A stretch of 64,000 bases of DNA from Haliclystus octoradiatus (GCA_916610825.1 OU744453.1:17944241-18008240), one strand, 5' to 3'. Counted from the first letter of the stretch, positions 1 to 13,044 are shown. The notes: generated by a model from the sequence alone, not told the origin. Numbers and translations are program-made.

Positions 1-2089
1 ATAGACAAAGCCGATAATAAGGAATTTAGATTTTATTATAGAAAGAAAAAAAAGTAATAAATTGAAGAATTAGAAGGATTATATGTTAAAATTAAAATTA
101 AAAAACACGAAACATCTGTGTACATATGGTTTAAATGATTCATAGAAAGTTAAACTGCGATTTCTATGAGAAGATTAATCATTTTGAAGGGAAACAACTT
201 TTAGAAAATTACTCATATAGGTATAAAGCAAAATAAACTATTTTTTTTCTTTCGTATAACTATAGGGGTTTGTTCATGAATCTTTGAAACTATATACACG
301 CAGTTAGGACTCAACCTCCCAATTGCTAAGAAAGTTCTATATTCGGATCCCGGATTCGGATTTGTAGATCTAAGAAAGTTAATAATTTGATCTTCTAATT
401 TTTTCAACTTTTATCAGTTTAATTTGCTGTGTTTCTATTTTCATGAATATTTGTACAAGAGCGATGATTTTGATTAAACTTTTACATTTACTATAATATA
501 GATGCTTCAATTGTATTTATCCAGTAGAATTACGTAGAAATTGAATGTCTCTTTGCTATTTGCATAACAAGAAAGTATTTGTTTGAATACTGAAATGACG
601 ATTTTCTCAATACTGTGGCGAATATGAAACTTGTACTCCATACTTCGAAAATTAAAGTATTTTATATGTAAGAACACACTCTCTAGTAGATGTAGGCTCA
701 GATTATGTGAAATGTAGGAACAAATTAGCAACATTCCGAGGATTAGTTTTGCAGGTATTCCTTTTTAAGATATAAGATCTGTTAATAAAATTATTGAGTT
801 ATACATGTATTTTCAACAAAAATTATGAACAATTAGGTAACATTCAAAGGCTGTTAATTTTAGGAATTTCAGAACATTTGAGCCTCAACTCAATGTTACG
901 TGTTCTACTAAAACAAAGAAAGTGTAATATATACAAACAATTAACAAATAGGTATAATGTAAAACAAAAGAATAGTATTAGATATACTGTATATCTAACC
1001 CACAATCTAACATGTTTTTCTAGCATACAACGTTATGTGTTTACTATATTTAGCCTTACGCATAGCTTGCTACTTCGGCATTTATAGCAGTCTGGTAAAG
1101 CAGACATATTTTATAAAACAGTTATATGATATTTTGGTAATTTTTTCTTCCTTGCTAACTCATCAACTTTGTCTTAGCTGTGATTGGGAAATCAAATCTT
1201 ATATTCTCTGAGTATATATAAGTACTAACGGTGTCTATAATGGGCAGAAACAAGTATATCCCTTGCTTATGTACTAGTATATATATATACAGTAATTAAA
1301 CTTGCAATTAAGAAATTTGGAACGACAATCTTTACCCTAGTAAAACACTTGCCATAGAGAAATAATTAAATTCGAAACATGGACATAATTATAAAAAGAC
1401 TTACAAGATTATTGTTCCAAAACTGTTTTCAAATGTTACGAAGAAAAAAGAATATACAACGTCCAGCTACTTTATCGAATCATGAATAGCAAAGTTCATA
1501 ACAGCGCGGATCGATTAATCAAATAATTAATTTTGAAAATACTGTCATAAAATTCATAAGAATAATAATACATCATGGTTGGATATAGAAAAGTTTGAAA
1601 CAAACTTGATAACCACAATTACACTCGACATGAAGTTGCGTGGAATCATATGTTATGGTTAACAAAGGAAGGATAAACTACTTAAATTGAAAAATATATG
1701 ATTAAATATATCTTTGAAAATTTGAAACAAACTAAATTAGGTAATAAGGTATCGATATTATGAAGATTTTACCTATTAGAATACACGCTATTATCTTGAT
1801 TGCTTGAGAGGGAATTTATTGTAAAAATATTAATTGATAATATATTCATATGTAAAGATGTTTCTAGCAACAGCAGAAATTGACAATAGCCAATGGAGAG
1901 TTAATGGTGAAATTCATGAAGGTTTGTGTAAATAAAATAAAAAACTTAGACGATGAATATGCAGTGACTTTATGGTAACATTGAAATGATACTTTTAATT
2001 GTTTATCATATATAATCATTACATATCGAAATATTATAATTAATATAATATTGAAGTACTCGATTCTATAACTTTCAGCAACTTTATAG

Positions 2090-2458
2090 TCTACTATATA
2101 AACGTCGATGTATGTCTGTTTGTATCTATACTGTATTCGAGATTCACGCTTCTCATGGCAAACGTATCAAATCCATACTATCAGTGGGGTGTATCTTATA
2201 ATTTTTTGCGACAACATAGGCCATGTTTTATGTTCATATCTTTATATTCCTTCAATTGATTGACGGCTTGAAGCGTATTTTTTCGTAGGACTTCTCTTGC
2301 GGCTCCATAGAAAGAACGAACTACATTCTCATGTTCGTCACGCACCCGACTGACCTTCAGTTCGATTGTTTATTTATCATTTGTGCTAACTTCTAGCAAT
2401 TAGATTTTCAATTTTTTATATTCAAACTTCACCCAGCGGAGCGGGTTCACTTTACTAG
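2090..2458 (+). mobile_element. Non-autonomous Helitron-like element
   Basis: The left end reads TCTACTATATAAACG followed by a TGTCTGTTTGT tract, a typical Helitron 5' look. The right end has a small hairpin (ACCC-A-GC-GGA-GC-GGGT, about 2431-2446) followed about ten bases later by CTAG at 2455-2458. Helitrons end in a hairpin then CTRR and have no terminal inverted repeats or target duplication, which fits. No Rep/helicase coding is present, so it would be mobilised in trans. Confidence 0.6.
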
Positions 2459-3309
2459 TGAGTTATAAATACATAAATTAAAATCGCATAAATTATTGCG
2501 TATAAAGAATGGGATATAATTATAATGCGACATGTTATCAGCCACACACAAAAAAAAATTACATAGCATCTGAGCTTCTTGTAAAATATCTGTAAAATAC
2601 GCCAAAATTACTATTCATATTATGCATGCGCCAAATAGACGGCTTTGTAGCAAAAAAAAACATGGTAAAAGTTTACTGATTTCCAAGAAAAGCAATTGTT
2701 CTTCTTCAAGCCCTTGAATTTAACTTCTGTAATGCAGGTCTTGTGAAAAGGAAACATTGAAGAAAAGTTGAAAATGACTTCTTTCTAGCAAAAGTGATAA
2801 AACAGTATATTTTAAGCAATATAGTCTGTTTAACCAAGCTAGAATCTGGCTTATATATATACAGCTGTATACGTAAATTATTGCACATTCGCTGAGACAG
2901 GATTTGAGAGTTACCTATCAAATAGAATGTTGGTACTAGCAATATTGTCACTAAAATTCACATGTATAAATATGTGGATGATAATTTCACGCAATACAAT
3001 AATGCGGTTATACACAGTGTACACGAATAAAATACGATTTTGCAAGGTGCTAGTCATGATTTTAACGAACATTTAGCTATCGTTAAACTAAAATTAATGA
3101 AAGTACACTATGAAATTCTGAGAAATTTACAAATACAGAAGCATATTTGGAGTAAAACTACACCTTTTAGGTATAATGCGATCAGAAATGACTGAAGTGA
3201 TTTTCAACTCGTTATTAAGAAGTTTTGTATGATTTCGTCAAAGGTAGTTAAACTTGAAATATATTACAACGTCTAACGTAGTATGATGTTTCTTCCATTG
3301 CGGTACAGT

Positions 3310-3581
3310 CAGAGTCATCTATTTACAAGAGCTATAGGACACTCTTCATATGCCGCTCTCGGCTCTTATTAGACAGATGCCAGTCACATGATATTATGAA
3401 CGCCATTTCCGTTTCGTCATCAAACCCAGGCTCGAGAAATTTGAACAAAGCCCGCGAAAATAATATTATGAATTTGAAAACCTTTTGTTCAAAAGCAAAA
3501 CCTCGTTTACAATAGAATGAAAATGGCGATTTTCGAGCTCCAAAAGTTGCGTGTCTCAACTCTTGCAAATAGATGGTTCCG
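3310..3581. mobile_element. hAT-type MITE, family 1, copy 1
   Basis: About 272 bp with terminal inverted repeats resembling CAGAGCCATCTATTTACAAG. The flanks GGTACAGT (3302-3309) and GGTAGATT (3582-3589) are a degraded 8-bp target duplication. This is the most diverged of four copies in the window (others at 29908, 43906 and 52360). Confidence 0.75.
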
Positions 3582-4314
3582 GGTAGATTTTTTACTTCTT
3601 ATTTTTTAAGGATAATTGATGTCCTTTTAAAAAAATATTAGGGAAATATATCCTTTTTATAGAAAATGTTTTCATGATATAAAACATTTTTATAGTCGTC
3701 CCCGCAAAGTTATATTCGATGCAGTCCTAGATTCCAGAAGGCTAGAAAATAAATTGATTGTCCTCTATAATTTATAGGCCAAAAGGCTCCAGGATTCCGG
3801 AAGGCTAAACCAATTGTCAGGCAATGTCTACAAGCCTTTAAAATTTCTGCGATCCGAAATGGAATTTGCAAAGCCTAATAAAGCAACATATGTTATTAAG
3901 GCTTGAAAGTATGGTCTACATACAGATTTTAGCCTAACATTCTGCGTGATTCATTGCGTGACTTTTGATATTATATTAGACTATCTATAGTGATTTAAAA
4001 AGTCGTGTAAATACTACTCTGTTTGAGTCTAAATGCTAACAACGCTATCTTATATAAGCTATCGTATTTGTATGGTTATATCAGTGTTTCCATAGTCCAT
4101 ACGTTAAAAACTTATCTTAATCCAACGGCTTAATGAATGCAATGATAAAGATGAAAAGTGTGCAGACATATTGAAAAATAAAACAAAAGATATCAGATTA
4201 ATAATTAGCGAATAAAAATCGCATGGAAAAAATAGCTCATTATAATTATGAAACGGTGAAATGATCATTTTGAAAGTTTATTATGGAGAGTAATGAAAAT
4301 TTGTGTGAGAAGAC

Positions 4315-7300
4315 ATGGTATCGTTGGAACAAGATGGAACAAGTGTTATTGAAGTTGAACAACTTATTAGAAAAAGGGAAAGAAAAGGTTGATTAAAATG
4401 TATATTTATTTCAAAATAATAATTTTTCTGTTTTATGACTTTTATAAATACAAAAGATGAAACTAAATAGCAAAAGTTATTCGCATGAAAGAAATAGGCT
4501 CGATATTACTGCCTAGTTTACTGAATGAAATCCAATAAGCAAATAAATATCGAATGTTAAGTTTGGTGTTGATTTATTTTATGAATTCAAAAATTAAGCT
4601 TGCCACCAGCTTTAAAAAGTCCACAATAGAATATATTGATACTTTGAAATCGTCTCATACATTATTGACAGAAACGACGTAATAATGTAACGCACACGCA
4701 AATCATTATTGACCAGCAGTTAGGAATTACCTTGTACAGCAGGTTAATTTTAGAAACTTGTAATGCACAGTAATAGCTCATAATTCTTGATATATTGGAA
4801 AACATAACCGGAAAACAACTACAACAAATCATGGAAGAAAATAATAACAAAATCAGCAATAAAAATACCATCATCATAACAACACTATTGATGAGAACAA
4901 TAAGAACAAAAACAACACCAAAAACCAGAACAATAACAACAAACAACAGCAACAACAACAACAAACATCAACAACAACACCAATACCAATATCAACATTA
5001 TTAAAACAACGACAACAACAGCAACAACAAAAGCAACAACAACAACAACAATAACAACAATCATCATCATCATCCTTGTGTTTGGCTAGTTGGTTAGTGT
5101 TTTTTTAGAGCATCTGTGAGTTTAATGGCAGGATGCCCTTCAAAACGCCAATCAATAGTGCTTCTGCCAGGGATTTAGCCCAAGACTCTGCAAGCCAAGG
5201 CTTAACTTCACACCCACTACACCAAGGTCCAACTGCATGTAAAATTCATATACCAAGTCCCCACAGCATGTAAGACCTACGCTCCATGATCTAATTAATA
5301 GATCTCATAAAAATAAATGTTTTAAAACTTCTTTATCCCTTCAGGTGTATCTCAAGTAAGCGATATCAATGGCGTACCAAAATTTGTACAACGTTACGAA
5401 CGAAAAGGTAGTAGAGCAGCCTTTTCAGTCATGGTTAAAAGAGGTGTTGCTATTATTGCCTATTTAATATTTGGTGCACTTGTTTTCTATCAAATTGAAC
5501 ATTGCGAGAATCAATCCTCAACTGCAGTATTACAGCGTACAATCATGGCATTAAGAATTGAGTTGAACACAATGAAAAATGTCTCGTATACAGTATTGGA
5601 TGAATATGAGTATTTGGTAAAACAACGCGAAATTGAAAGACTAAGACAAGATAAAAAATGGGATTTTTACCAATCACTTTATTTTGCAAGTACAGTAACT
5701 ACAACTATAGGTGAGTTAAAATGATTGTGAAGACGAACCCTAGAGGGTTTATTTGTAAAAAAAATATTAATCCCTCAATTTATTCTCTCCTATGCCTACA
5801 AAGTTAAAGTATAATTTAGAAAACTAAAAAATAAATTAAAGAATAGAAAAATAAAAAAACCGTAAAAGAGAACGTGAAATATAAACAGAATTGAAATCAA
5901 AGCATTTTTACGTATCACGTCTCGTAAACTTGTCAAACATTTAAGAAATGAAGCTCAAATTGATTGTTGAATTCCTGATAGCAGTAAATTGACTTAATAA
6001 TCTGATATCTCTTCGATTCATCTTAAATGCTATTTTTTAAAAGTACGATGTCAATTTTCAAATACTGGTCAGATATATCCCTTTCCCTATACGCAGGTGT
6101 TTAGGTGTATGTCTTAATTCTGGTCAAAGCAGACATGCCCATAAGGGGGACATACGTCTGATAGATATATATATTGCAAAGTATACACTCAGACACTGCC
6201 AACAGTAATCCTACATTTCAAAAGGCTTGAGAAAATTCAGACTAAATTTAAATGTTTCTGATTTATAAGCCAGGCCTTTACAAAAAGTCAAAAAAACAAA
6301 TTAAAAATTTTCTAGGAGTATGGAAGGTTAAATCTTTCGTAGATGACTACCGGTGGAACTATTTGAAAAAAACATATTTTAATATAGACATGATTAAGTC
6401 ATAGAACGTTACAAGAAACTTTTGCTGACCCATTAACACAGCATTTGGACAGGCTTCACTTCTATCAATTTGATCGGGAATCCGAATCCGATACCCCTTT
6501 ATTTAATAACTTCCAATCCAATACAATTAGACAATATTTTATACAAACAGAAATTATTATTAAATAAGAGGATTTTATATAGTCATCACATATTCATAAT
6601 TTGTTTACCTACAGTGTGTCATTTAAATTAACCCAGCAACGCGGATATCTCATTGCTAGTATTATATACAAACAGACATCAGTATTAAACAAGAGGATTA
6701 TATATATAGTCATCACATAATTATCATTTGTTTACCTACTGTGCATTATTTGAAATAACCTAGCAACGCTGGTAGCTCATTGCCAGTTTTATATACAAAC
6801 AGACATTAGTATTAAATAAGAGGATTATATATAATGATTACATAATAATAATATATGGCGAAAGAGTCAAAGAATACACATTCTTTACTGTTACTTAAGT
6901 TTCACGCATTTCACAGCGATCGCCATATATTATTATTATTTACCGCTCTGTCAAATGAAGACATAGAGCCCTATATTATCTGCTATTAGATAAACATAAA
7001 TTTTATTATATAATGATTACATATTTATCATTGTTTCCCTAGTGTTTGTCATCTAGATTAACCCAGCAACGTGGGTAACTACTCATTGTTAGTATTTCCA
7101 TATCTGTTTATTCTTTAGGCTATGGTCATATTACTCCACAGACACAAGAAGGCCGTTTATTCCTAATGATCTTTGCAGTTGTTGGTATACCATTAAACAT
7201 TTTAGCATTAGCATCAGTTGGTGAACACATAACAATTGGTATATTTTATATGTTAAAATGGATAAGTAATAGATGCTGTCGTACAAGTAAACTAACAAAT

Positions 7301-9527
7301 ATAAATATTAAAGTAATGTTTGTATCTATAGCAATGAAATTAATAATGTTATTACTTGGTGGTTGTTTATATGAAGCAACAGAAGAATGGACTTTTATAG
7401 ATAGTATGTATTATTGTTTTGTTGCACTGGCAACAATTGGCTTTGGAGATATGGTACCTAATAGGGGACAGCCCCCTGATACTGGGAGTGAGAAAGCATT
7501 ATGGTTTGTTAAAGTATTGTATATATCAATTGGATTATCATTGGTATCAACAGTGTTCACTGCCATGTCAAATGCTATGGAGGAGATACAAGCTGTTGTT
7601 GCTTGTCTGAAGAAAAAAAGAAAAGGTATACAGCATATACATACAATTAAACTAAAGTTAAAAATACATTTAAATTTCATCCACAGAAGGAAGGGTGAGT
7701 ATCAGCTGGCCAATTCTGAATCGAGATCAACAGATCGGATGATAATGAAGAAAATAGAATCGAGCTTGAATATCGGCTGATAGTGACCGGGAAAGAGTCA
7801 ACGTTAACGTATCGGGCGATATTGACCGAGACAGAATCGAAGTTATAATACCGATAGTTATTGACTTCCTGCCCCCTCATAATGAATGGCATTTCCTGAC
7901 AGGGATTGAATTACAGTCCATGTGCGTGTCAATACACATTACTATGCAGTTGCAACCCAGTCCATTAAGTAACCTATGACCTGGCTTGCAATCTCGTTAA
8001 TCAAGTAACCTATGACCTTGCTTGCAATTTAGTCAATCAAGTAACCCTATGACCTGGCCCGCAATCTAGTCAATCAAGTAGCCTATGACCTGGCTTGCAA
8101 TCTAGTCATTGAGAAACCAATAACCTGGCTTGCAGCCTAGTGCATTAAGTAGCATATAACCTGGCTTTCAACCATAGAGGTATAAGTACTAGAGCGCGAA
8201 CCATGTGACTTCTCTTTGGAGGCAGATGTCTCCACGGCGGCCATTTTGTTGGAGGATAAAATCTTCGAATTCAATGCACAAGTCAATGGAGTTTTCCGAA
8301 TTTTTTTTACGTTTATGCTATCCTAGGGAACGTGGTCTAATTTTGGAAAAATTGAGACACTGTACCATTGGCATGTGACATGAATTGATTTTTCTACGGG
8401 AAAGATTTTTAACTTTTTGAAGCACAAGTAATTTTGATCAGTGTTTTTGTGGAAATGTTACTCACACGACGAAGAAACAGGAATATTATTCCGTAAATTT
8501 TCAACAACAGATAGTGTTGAATCAAGCATAAACAATTGTTTCTTGGTTGTTTTGGGTGACAACTATTTGTTGACAAGTTTGAACAATCAAATTGTTGAAA
8601 GTAGGATTATTACGAATTATTATCGGTGATTTTATTTACCTTCAGCTTTTGTTCACACGACAATACCATGTAAAATGCTGTCCAAACATATTTATGTTTC
8701 AAATAATCAGTTAAAAATAATTTCCATGGGGGATTCAACCGTTGTTAACCAGTTTTCGAAAGGAGTAAAACTTTTTCCACTCAAAACAGCTGATCTTTTG
8801 TTTGATTTATTTTCCCGCCAAAGCTGCCTACACGTCACGACGCCATTGTTTTTCCCTCCAAGAAAATGACAGAAGTCGGCGACAGGGGAGGTCACGTGGT
8901 TAGCGTTCTATATCTTATACCTCTATGCTTGCAACCTAGCTTCTTAAGTAACGTATGACCTGGCTATCAACCTAGTTTATTAAGTAGCCTATGACCTGGC
9001 TTGCAAGCCTATATCACCATGAAACTATAGATCCCATGATTTCAAGCTGAATTACAACTTTATCTGCATTTAGCGGAATTGGCATTCTTTCATTAGAGAG
9101 GGTTATTTCATGCCAGGTAGTCAAATTGTTTTTATCTGCTATTTCAGGTGGAAAGTCTCGGAAAACAACAATAACGAATATTGAAACTATCCCGGATGAA
9201 GAACTATGTACGAATCCTCCGATGACAATTATACGCCATCCAACAACAGGAAGACCATTAACTTATGTAACAACAACAACAATAACACCACATGTAATAA
9301 ATGCAGAAGAAGAAAAATCTTTTGTAGATAGACCGATAAATAAAAGAGAAATTTGTAGAACTAAAAAGTGTTTTTGGCGGGAAAAACGAAAACGCAAACA
9401 AGGTATACGAGAAATGAATGAAGGAGAACATTGGTTTAAAAGAAACAAATCATTGCCTACAGATCAAAGGAAGGATCCTGATGGTGCTGATTTGTGGAAT
9501 GATCTCTCAAGATCACAAACAATCTAA
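4315..9527 (+). CDS. Two-pore-domain potassium channel (K2P/KCNK family)
   Basis: Predicted plasma-membrane background K+ channel of 464 residues from four exons: 4315-4387, 5345-5710, 7119-7694, 9148-9527; all phases join and the sum is a whole number of codons. Exon 1 is the least certain (donor GTTGAT), but its ATG follows an in-frame stop and its phase fits. The layout is classic K2P: TM1 near residues 58-75, a long extracellular cap (about 76-130), first selectivity filter TTIGYGH (144-150), TM2 about 160-180, TM3 about 213-231, second filter TIGFGD (252-257), TM4 about 274-296, then a basic cytoplasmic tail. The first filter is split by an intron exactly at its glycine codon, a known K2P intron position. 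GYGH plus GFGD resembles TASK/TALK-type channels, but the subfamily cannot be assigned. AATAAA at 9747-9752 is a candidate poly(A) signal. Confidence 0.9.
4885..5085. repeat. AAC-rich microsatellite
   Basis: Long impure run of AAC/ACA triplets ending in a short ATC run, inside intron 1 of the channel gene. The Thr/Asn/Gln or Val/Leu/Met-rich open frames across it on both strands are low-complexity artefacts. Confidence 0.85.
5090..5245 (-). repeat. tRNA-derived SINE, family B fragment
   Basis: On the minus strand it shows a degenerate tRNA-like head (CCTTGGTGTAGTGGGTGTG, then a GGGCTAAATCC B-box-like site). It matches better copies at 17985-18160, 18180-18280 and 25328-25410. Confidence 0.5.
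6538..7096. repeat. Tandem ~128-bp repeat with an insertion in the third unit
   Basis: Intron 2 of the channel carries three units beginning TATACAAACAGACAT and ending near AACCCAGCAACG (6538-6664, 6665-6790, 6790-7096). The third is interrupted at about 6847-7007 by a segment containing an inverted pair AATAATATATGGCGA / TCGCCATATATTATT. The repeat sequence ATAATGATTACAT flanks it on both sides, as a target duplication would. Part of the inserted DNA (ACCGCTCTGTCAAATGA) recurs near 15840. Confidence 0.7.
7966..9020. repeat. 36-bp minisatellite split by a transposon
   Basis: About nine diverged units of a 36-bp motif containing CCTATGACCTGGCTTGCAAT, in intron 3 of the channel gene. Units occupy 7966-8173 and 8927-9020; the gap is filled by the element at 8174-8926. 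Confidence 0.85.
8174..8926. mobile_element. Non-autonomous DNA transposon with long TIRs, 753 bp
   Basis: Both ends read ATAGAGGTATAAG inward; the similarity of the inverted ends continues imperfectly for about 100 bp (for example the shared CATTTTSTTGGAGG). Flanks are GCTTTCAACC (8164-8173) and GCTTGCAACC (8927-8936). The minisatellite unit contains this string only once, so the second copy is a target duplication of about 9-10 bp. Long TIRs with a 9-10-bp duplication are typical of Mutator-like elements, but no transposase is present to confirm it. Confidence 0.75.
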
Positions 9528-11611
9528 TTGATAATCATATCATCATCTTGAACATCAAAGGAAAAAAATCATGCTGAATTTATTCACATCAAAATTATTG
9601 CTATTAGTTCGCGAGCTATCGTATTATATACTATCGTATAATGTTGCTATGCGCAGATATATTTTCACCGATCAATATAGAAGTTTATCAAAAACAAATC
9701 ACTAGATCACTCATCAACCTATACAACACATAACACACTAATTGACAATAAATATTCTGCGTACAACGTTTCAGCTATGGTCTTAATTTGTTGTTATGTT
9801 AATATTATAAAAAGTTATTAAAAATTTATTAACAATTATTTAAAACCGAAATATCAGAAATGAGAAAATTGAAAATGACTAACAGATGACAGCAGAGATG
9901 TTGTTCATGATAAAAGAGAAGAAAACCAATATTGCTATCGTATATGTTTGTTATTAATTAAGAAACCTTTCTCCATATTACGATATGAAAAAATATAAAA
10001 TATTCAACAGTAGGAATATAAAATTTGAAAATTTGAATTTTAAATGTACAATTTCCAAATATTGATTTTTTAATTAATTATATATGCTGCTATGTAGCAA
10101 AATAGTTTATAAGTAAGTAGGTTATAAGTGAAGCTTTCCTGAATAAATCATAAAGAAATTCCAATTTGTCTACTATTTAGAATGTCCTAACCTTTTTCTG
10201 ATCCATGAGCAATACCTATTGTTAATATGTCGTATCTACTTCATTATCTATTGTTAATACAGTAATCTACTTCCATTGAATTTAGTATATATCTTTATTA
10301 ATTTTTAAAAATGATCTAGCTATTTAATCTATGTAAATAATTATATATTTCTTTCCAAAATTATATTTTCTAAGCCTTTAGCAAACAACGGCAACTTTCA
10401 CACAACAATTCTGTTTTTGTCTGACTTGCGTTTTTCGTCTTTTCAAGAGCGGTTAAACGAACCCAACTTTCTTAAGAAATTTCTAGAACAACTCGGAGGG
10501 TCTTCACTGCGCTTAAAGGAAAGACGCGAGAATGCCGCAACATTGAAAGGCTTCAATAAATTCAGTACTAGAAGGTTCAAAAAGGATAACGAAGACGTTT
10601 GATTAAAAAAATCCTTTAAATGTCTGATGAACACAATGTGACAAATAAAATACACAATCCAACATTTCAGACAAAATCGAAAGAGTGGCTAAAAGACAAG
10701 GATTTTAGAATGATTTAAGGCTGGAATTCATTATACCGGATAGTAATCCGAGCATAATGATTTTCGTACCGGTTAGACATTCGAATTACACTATACGACA
10801 GTAATCTGGTATGCGAGGGTTTCGTTTGCCGAGCAAAATCCATTCTGCTACGGAAGAGGGGGGGGTAGAAATTGATCTGGTGGTCTTTGCTGCTGAGCGT
10901 GATGTAATCGATTGAATACACTGTTGATGCCGTCACGTTGCCATTTTACGAGGAAGCCAACCAGTATCACAGGGAGCCCAGACAGAAACATGATACAACC
11001 ATGTGCTTTGTAGAGTTTTAGAGTTCATTTGAGAGAGCTTTGTTTAAAAATATATCTGATCTTCTGTTATATTATATATATATGGATGTGTGATATTTTG
11101 TTGTCCAATATATATAACAATGCAATCACGTTCTCATTCATATAATTTTTTGCTACGAGGAAGCCAACCAGTAGGTAGAAAAATATCAAACGTGAAGTGA
11201 TTTGACTTGTGTATTCATCATTGGAGCTAGTGTTTTCCAACAATCAATCCGGTATAATATTCAATCTGATGGCGCAATACATATCCGGTACTCCTAAACT
11301 GTTTTTTGCAGTGATTAATAGCAATTGCTTTACCACAATGTTTATAAAATCTACCTTATCTTTTATACATTGTAACAGACAGAAATACTGTCATAAGTAA
11401 TAGAATAAACTAAATGTATTGCTTTAGAATCACTTACCAATTGTTCACATTTCGCAACATACATTCTGATTGTTTTTGCAATATTATTACAAACCAACAA
11501 CAACAGATCATTGTCAACGTTTGCAACACTCATTTCACTAGTATAAACAATAACAACAATAAGAAAACAAATAGTTTAGGAAAGTAATTAATCTCTTAGA
11601 AAATAGTTAAT

Positions 11612-11724
11612 GAACTCTAAATGGCCAAATTTTCATGAACAGTTCATGAACTGTTTATAAGATGTTCATGAACTGTTTATAAGACGTTTATCAACAGTTC
11701 ATCAACTGTTTATAAAGTTCATGA
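11612..11724. repeat. GTTCATGAAC foldback family, fragment
   Basis: Run of alternating TTCATGAAC and CTGTTTATAAG motifs, related to the complete copies at 21471 and 22568. Confidence 0.65.
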
Positions 11725-11973
11725 AAGTGTTTGAGTATTTCTGAATGTGTGTGGGTAATTTATTTTTACTTCGTAACCTACATGCTTGTTTGCGTTGAAA
11801 CGAAAGTACAACATACCTTTTTTCATGCGACAAATTTTTTATGCAAAGTTCGGCAAATTTGTTCAAGCTCAATTGTTCAACTGACTTTAAAAAGAACACA
11901 ATTTTAGAGAAAATGACATTGCTCGAAATGATGTTGAAAATAGACTACAGCCATTCAGGAAATTCTAAGATAC

Positions 11974-12110
11974 ACCTGCGAAAAATAGTTTGGGAGTTCA
12001 TGAACAGTTCATGAATCCTCATGGACAGTTCAGGAACAGTTCATGAAAATTTGGGGCCATTCAACATTTATGAATTGTTCATGAACTCCTAAACTGTTTT
12101 TCGCATGGGA
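11974..12110. repeat. GTTCATGAAC foldback family, copy
   Basis: Begins TGCGAAAAATAGTTTGGGAG and ends with the inverted counterpart ACTGTTTTTCGCA. The interior is made of repeated TTCATGAA palindromes. Confidence 0.75.
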
Positions 12111-12372
12111 AACCCTCCAAATACTGAAGTTTAATCAATTTTGAAAGTTGTGCCTGTAGCAATTCGACTGTTCTTGATATGAGCATGCGACTGGCAGTTC
12201 CAGCAGATCCAGCATTTTATTGAAACCTGATAAAAAAAGTAGCTCTCAATGCACTAATCTAAACGATTTCTCATCAAAATTAGCACTGTTGATTAGTAAC
12301 ATTCAAATGGGGACTAGATTGACGCTAGCCTAGAAATCTCAACATACAGTAGTTTTCATGATAAATTCATGA

Positions 12373-13044
12373 ACTCGAACTCGAACTAAGACGAAATTTA
12401 TTGCTTTAGGCATAAAACAGGCACACCTTGCTACATCTAATGGTGACATAGAACGTGTAGATTCGTTCAAGTACCTAGGTTCTGTACTTCCATCTTCTTC
12501 AGATGATTTAACACAACGTAGAGGCCAGGCTTGGGCAGCCATTAGAGGTCTGAATAAATTCTGGGCGTCCGATGTCAACACTGACGTTAAGTTAAGACTG
12601 TTCAGACACACGATAGAACCTGTTCTATTATATGCTTCTGAAACGTGGGTTCTATCAACCTCACTATTGACCCGACTTGACTCAGCTTATGACGCCATGC
12701 TTCGGCATGCTTTAGGAGTACATTGGCCCAACTTACTGTCTACTGCTAAACTTAGGAAACTTTCCCCTTCTGCCTCTGCTATTGCTCACCAACGTCAGAT
12801 GTCTTTTTTAGGTCACATCGAAAGATCAAAGACGTATGCCCCTCAACCGCTGCATGACATCCTTCATTGGCAACCGAAGGAGATGCTTCGACGGGGCTAT
12901 GGTAGAGTAGTATCTTTTCATAATGTTTTGTATCGTGAATTGTGTTATTTAAAAGTTTCTTTGTCAGCTATGTCTGACCGTGTTTTGTGGCGTTCTTTAT
13001 GTAGCAAATATGTAAGGCGTAAGAGGGACGGCACATTCCTATAA
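12373..13044 (+). mobile_element. 5'-truncated LINE, C-terminal part of reverse transcriptase ORF
   Basis: One open frame of 223 codons ending in TAA. It carries the end of the non-LTR reverse transcriptase fingers/thumb: a TKTKFIALG segment, VDSFKYLGSVL, RRGQAWAAIRGLNKFW, LLYASETW, then the thumb segment FLGHIERS. These are typical of LINE polymerases. The catalytic core upstream is missing, so it is a dead 5'-truncated insertion. It lies directly downstream of the last COG5 exon found, in opposite orientation. The clade is not assignable here. Confidence 0.8.

Larger units (their letters stand above)
1..4314. other. Non-coding upstream stretch
   Basis: No reading frame here looks like conserved protein. 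The stretch is AT-rich intergenic or 5' flanking DNA of the potassium-channel gene. It holds one Helitron-like element (2090-2458) and one hAT-type MITE (3310-3581), described separately. It could also contain the unfound 3' exons of COG5 on the minus strand, but I searched for its conserved C-terminal motifs by eye and did not find them. Confidence 0.6.
9528..12372. other. 3' flank of the K2P gene and intergenic DNA
   Basis: No supported gene. It contains the channel 3' UTR (AATAAA at 9747-9752), plain AT-rich DNA, and two clusters of the GTTCATGAAC repeat family (11612-11724 and 11974-12110). Confidence 0.6.

Noticed and set aside
4662..5073. Open frames on both strands across the AAC tract
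   Set aside because: Low-complexity peptides (Thr/Asn/Gln or Val/Leu/Met) produced by the microsatellite; no start context or splice logic.
7966..9020. CRISPR-like array of 36-bp repeats
   Set aside because: Units are adjacent without unique spacers, in a eukaryotic intron; it is a minisatellite.
10417..10602. 61-codon basic open frame on the plus strand
   Set aside because: No recognisable family, no splice partners, and an equally long frame on the other strand; probably chance or an old repeat.
12160..12260. Candidate COG5 exon 15 on the minus strand
   Set aside because: An acceptor-like site precedes an open stretch, but the peptide does not match the conserved COG5 sequence expected after exon 14.
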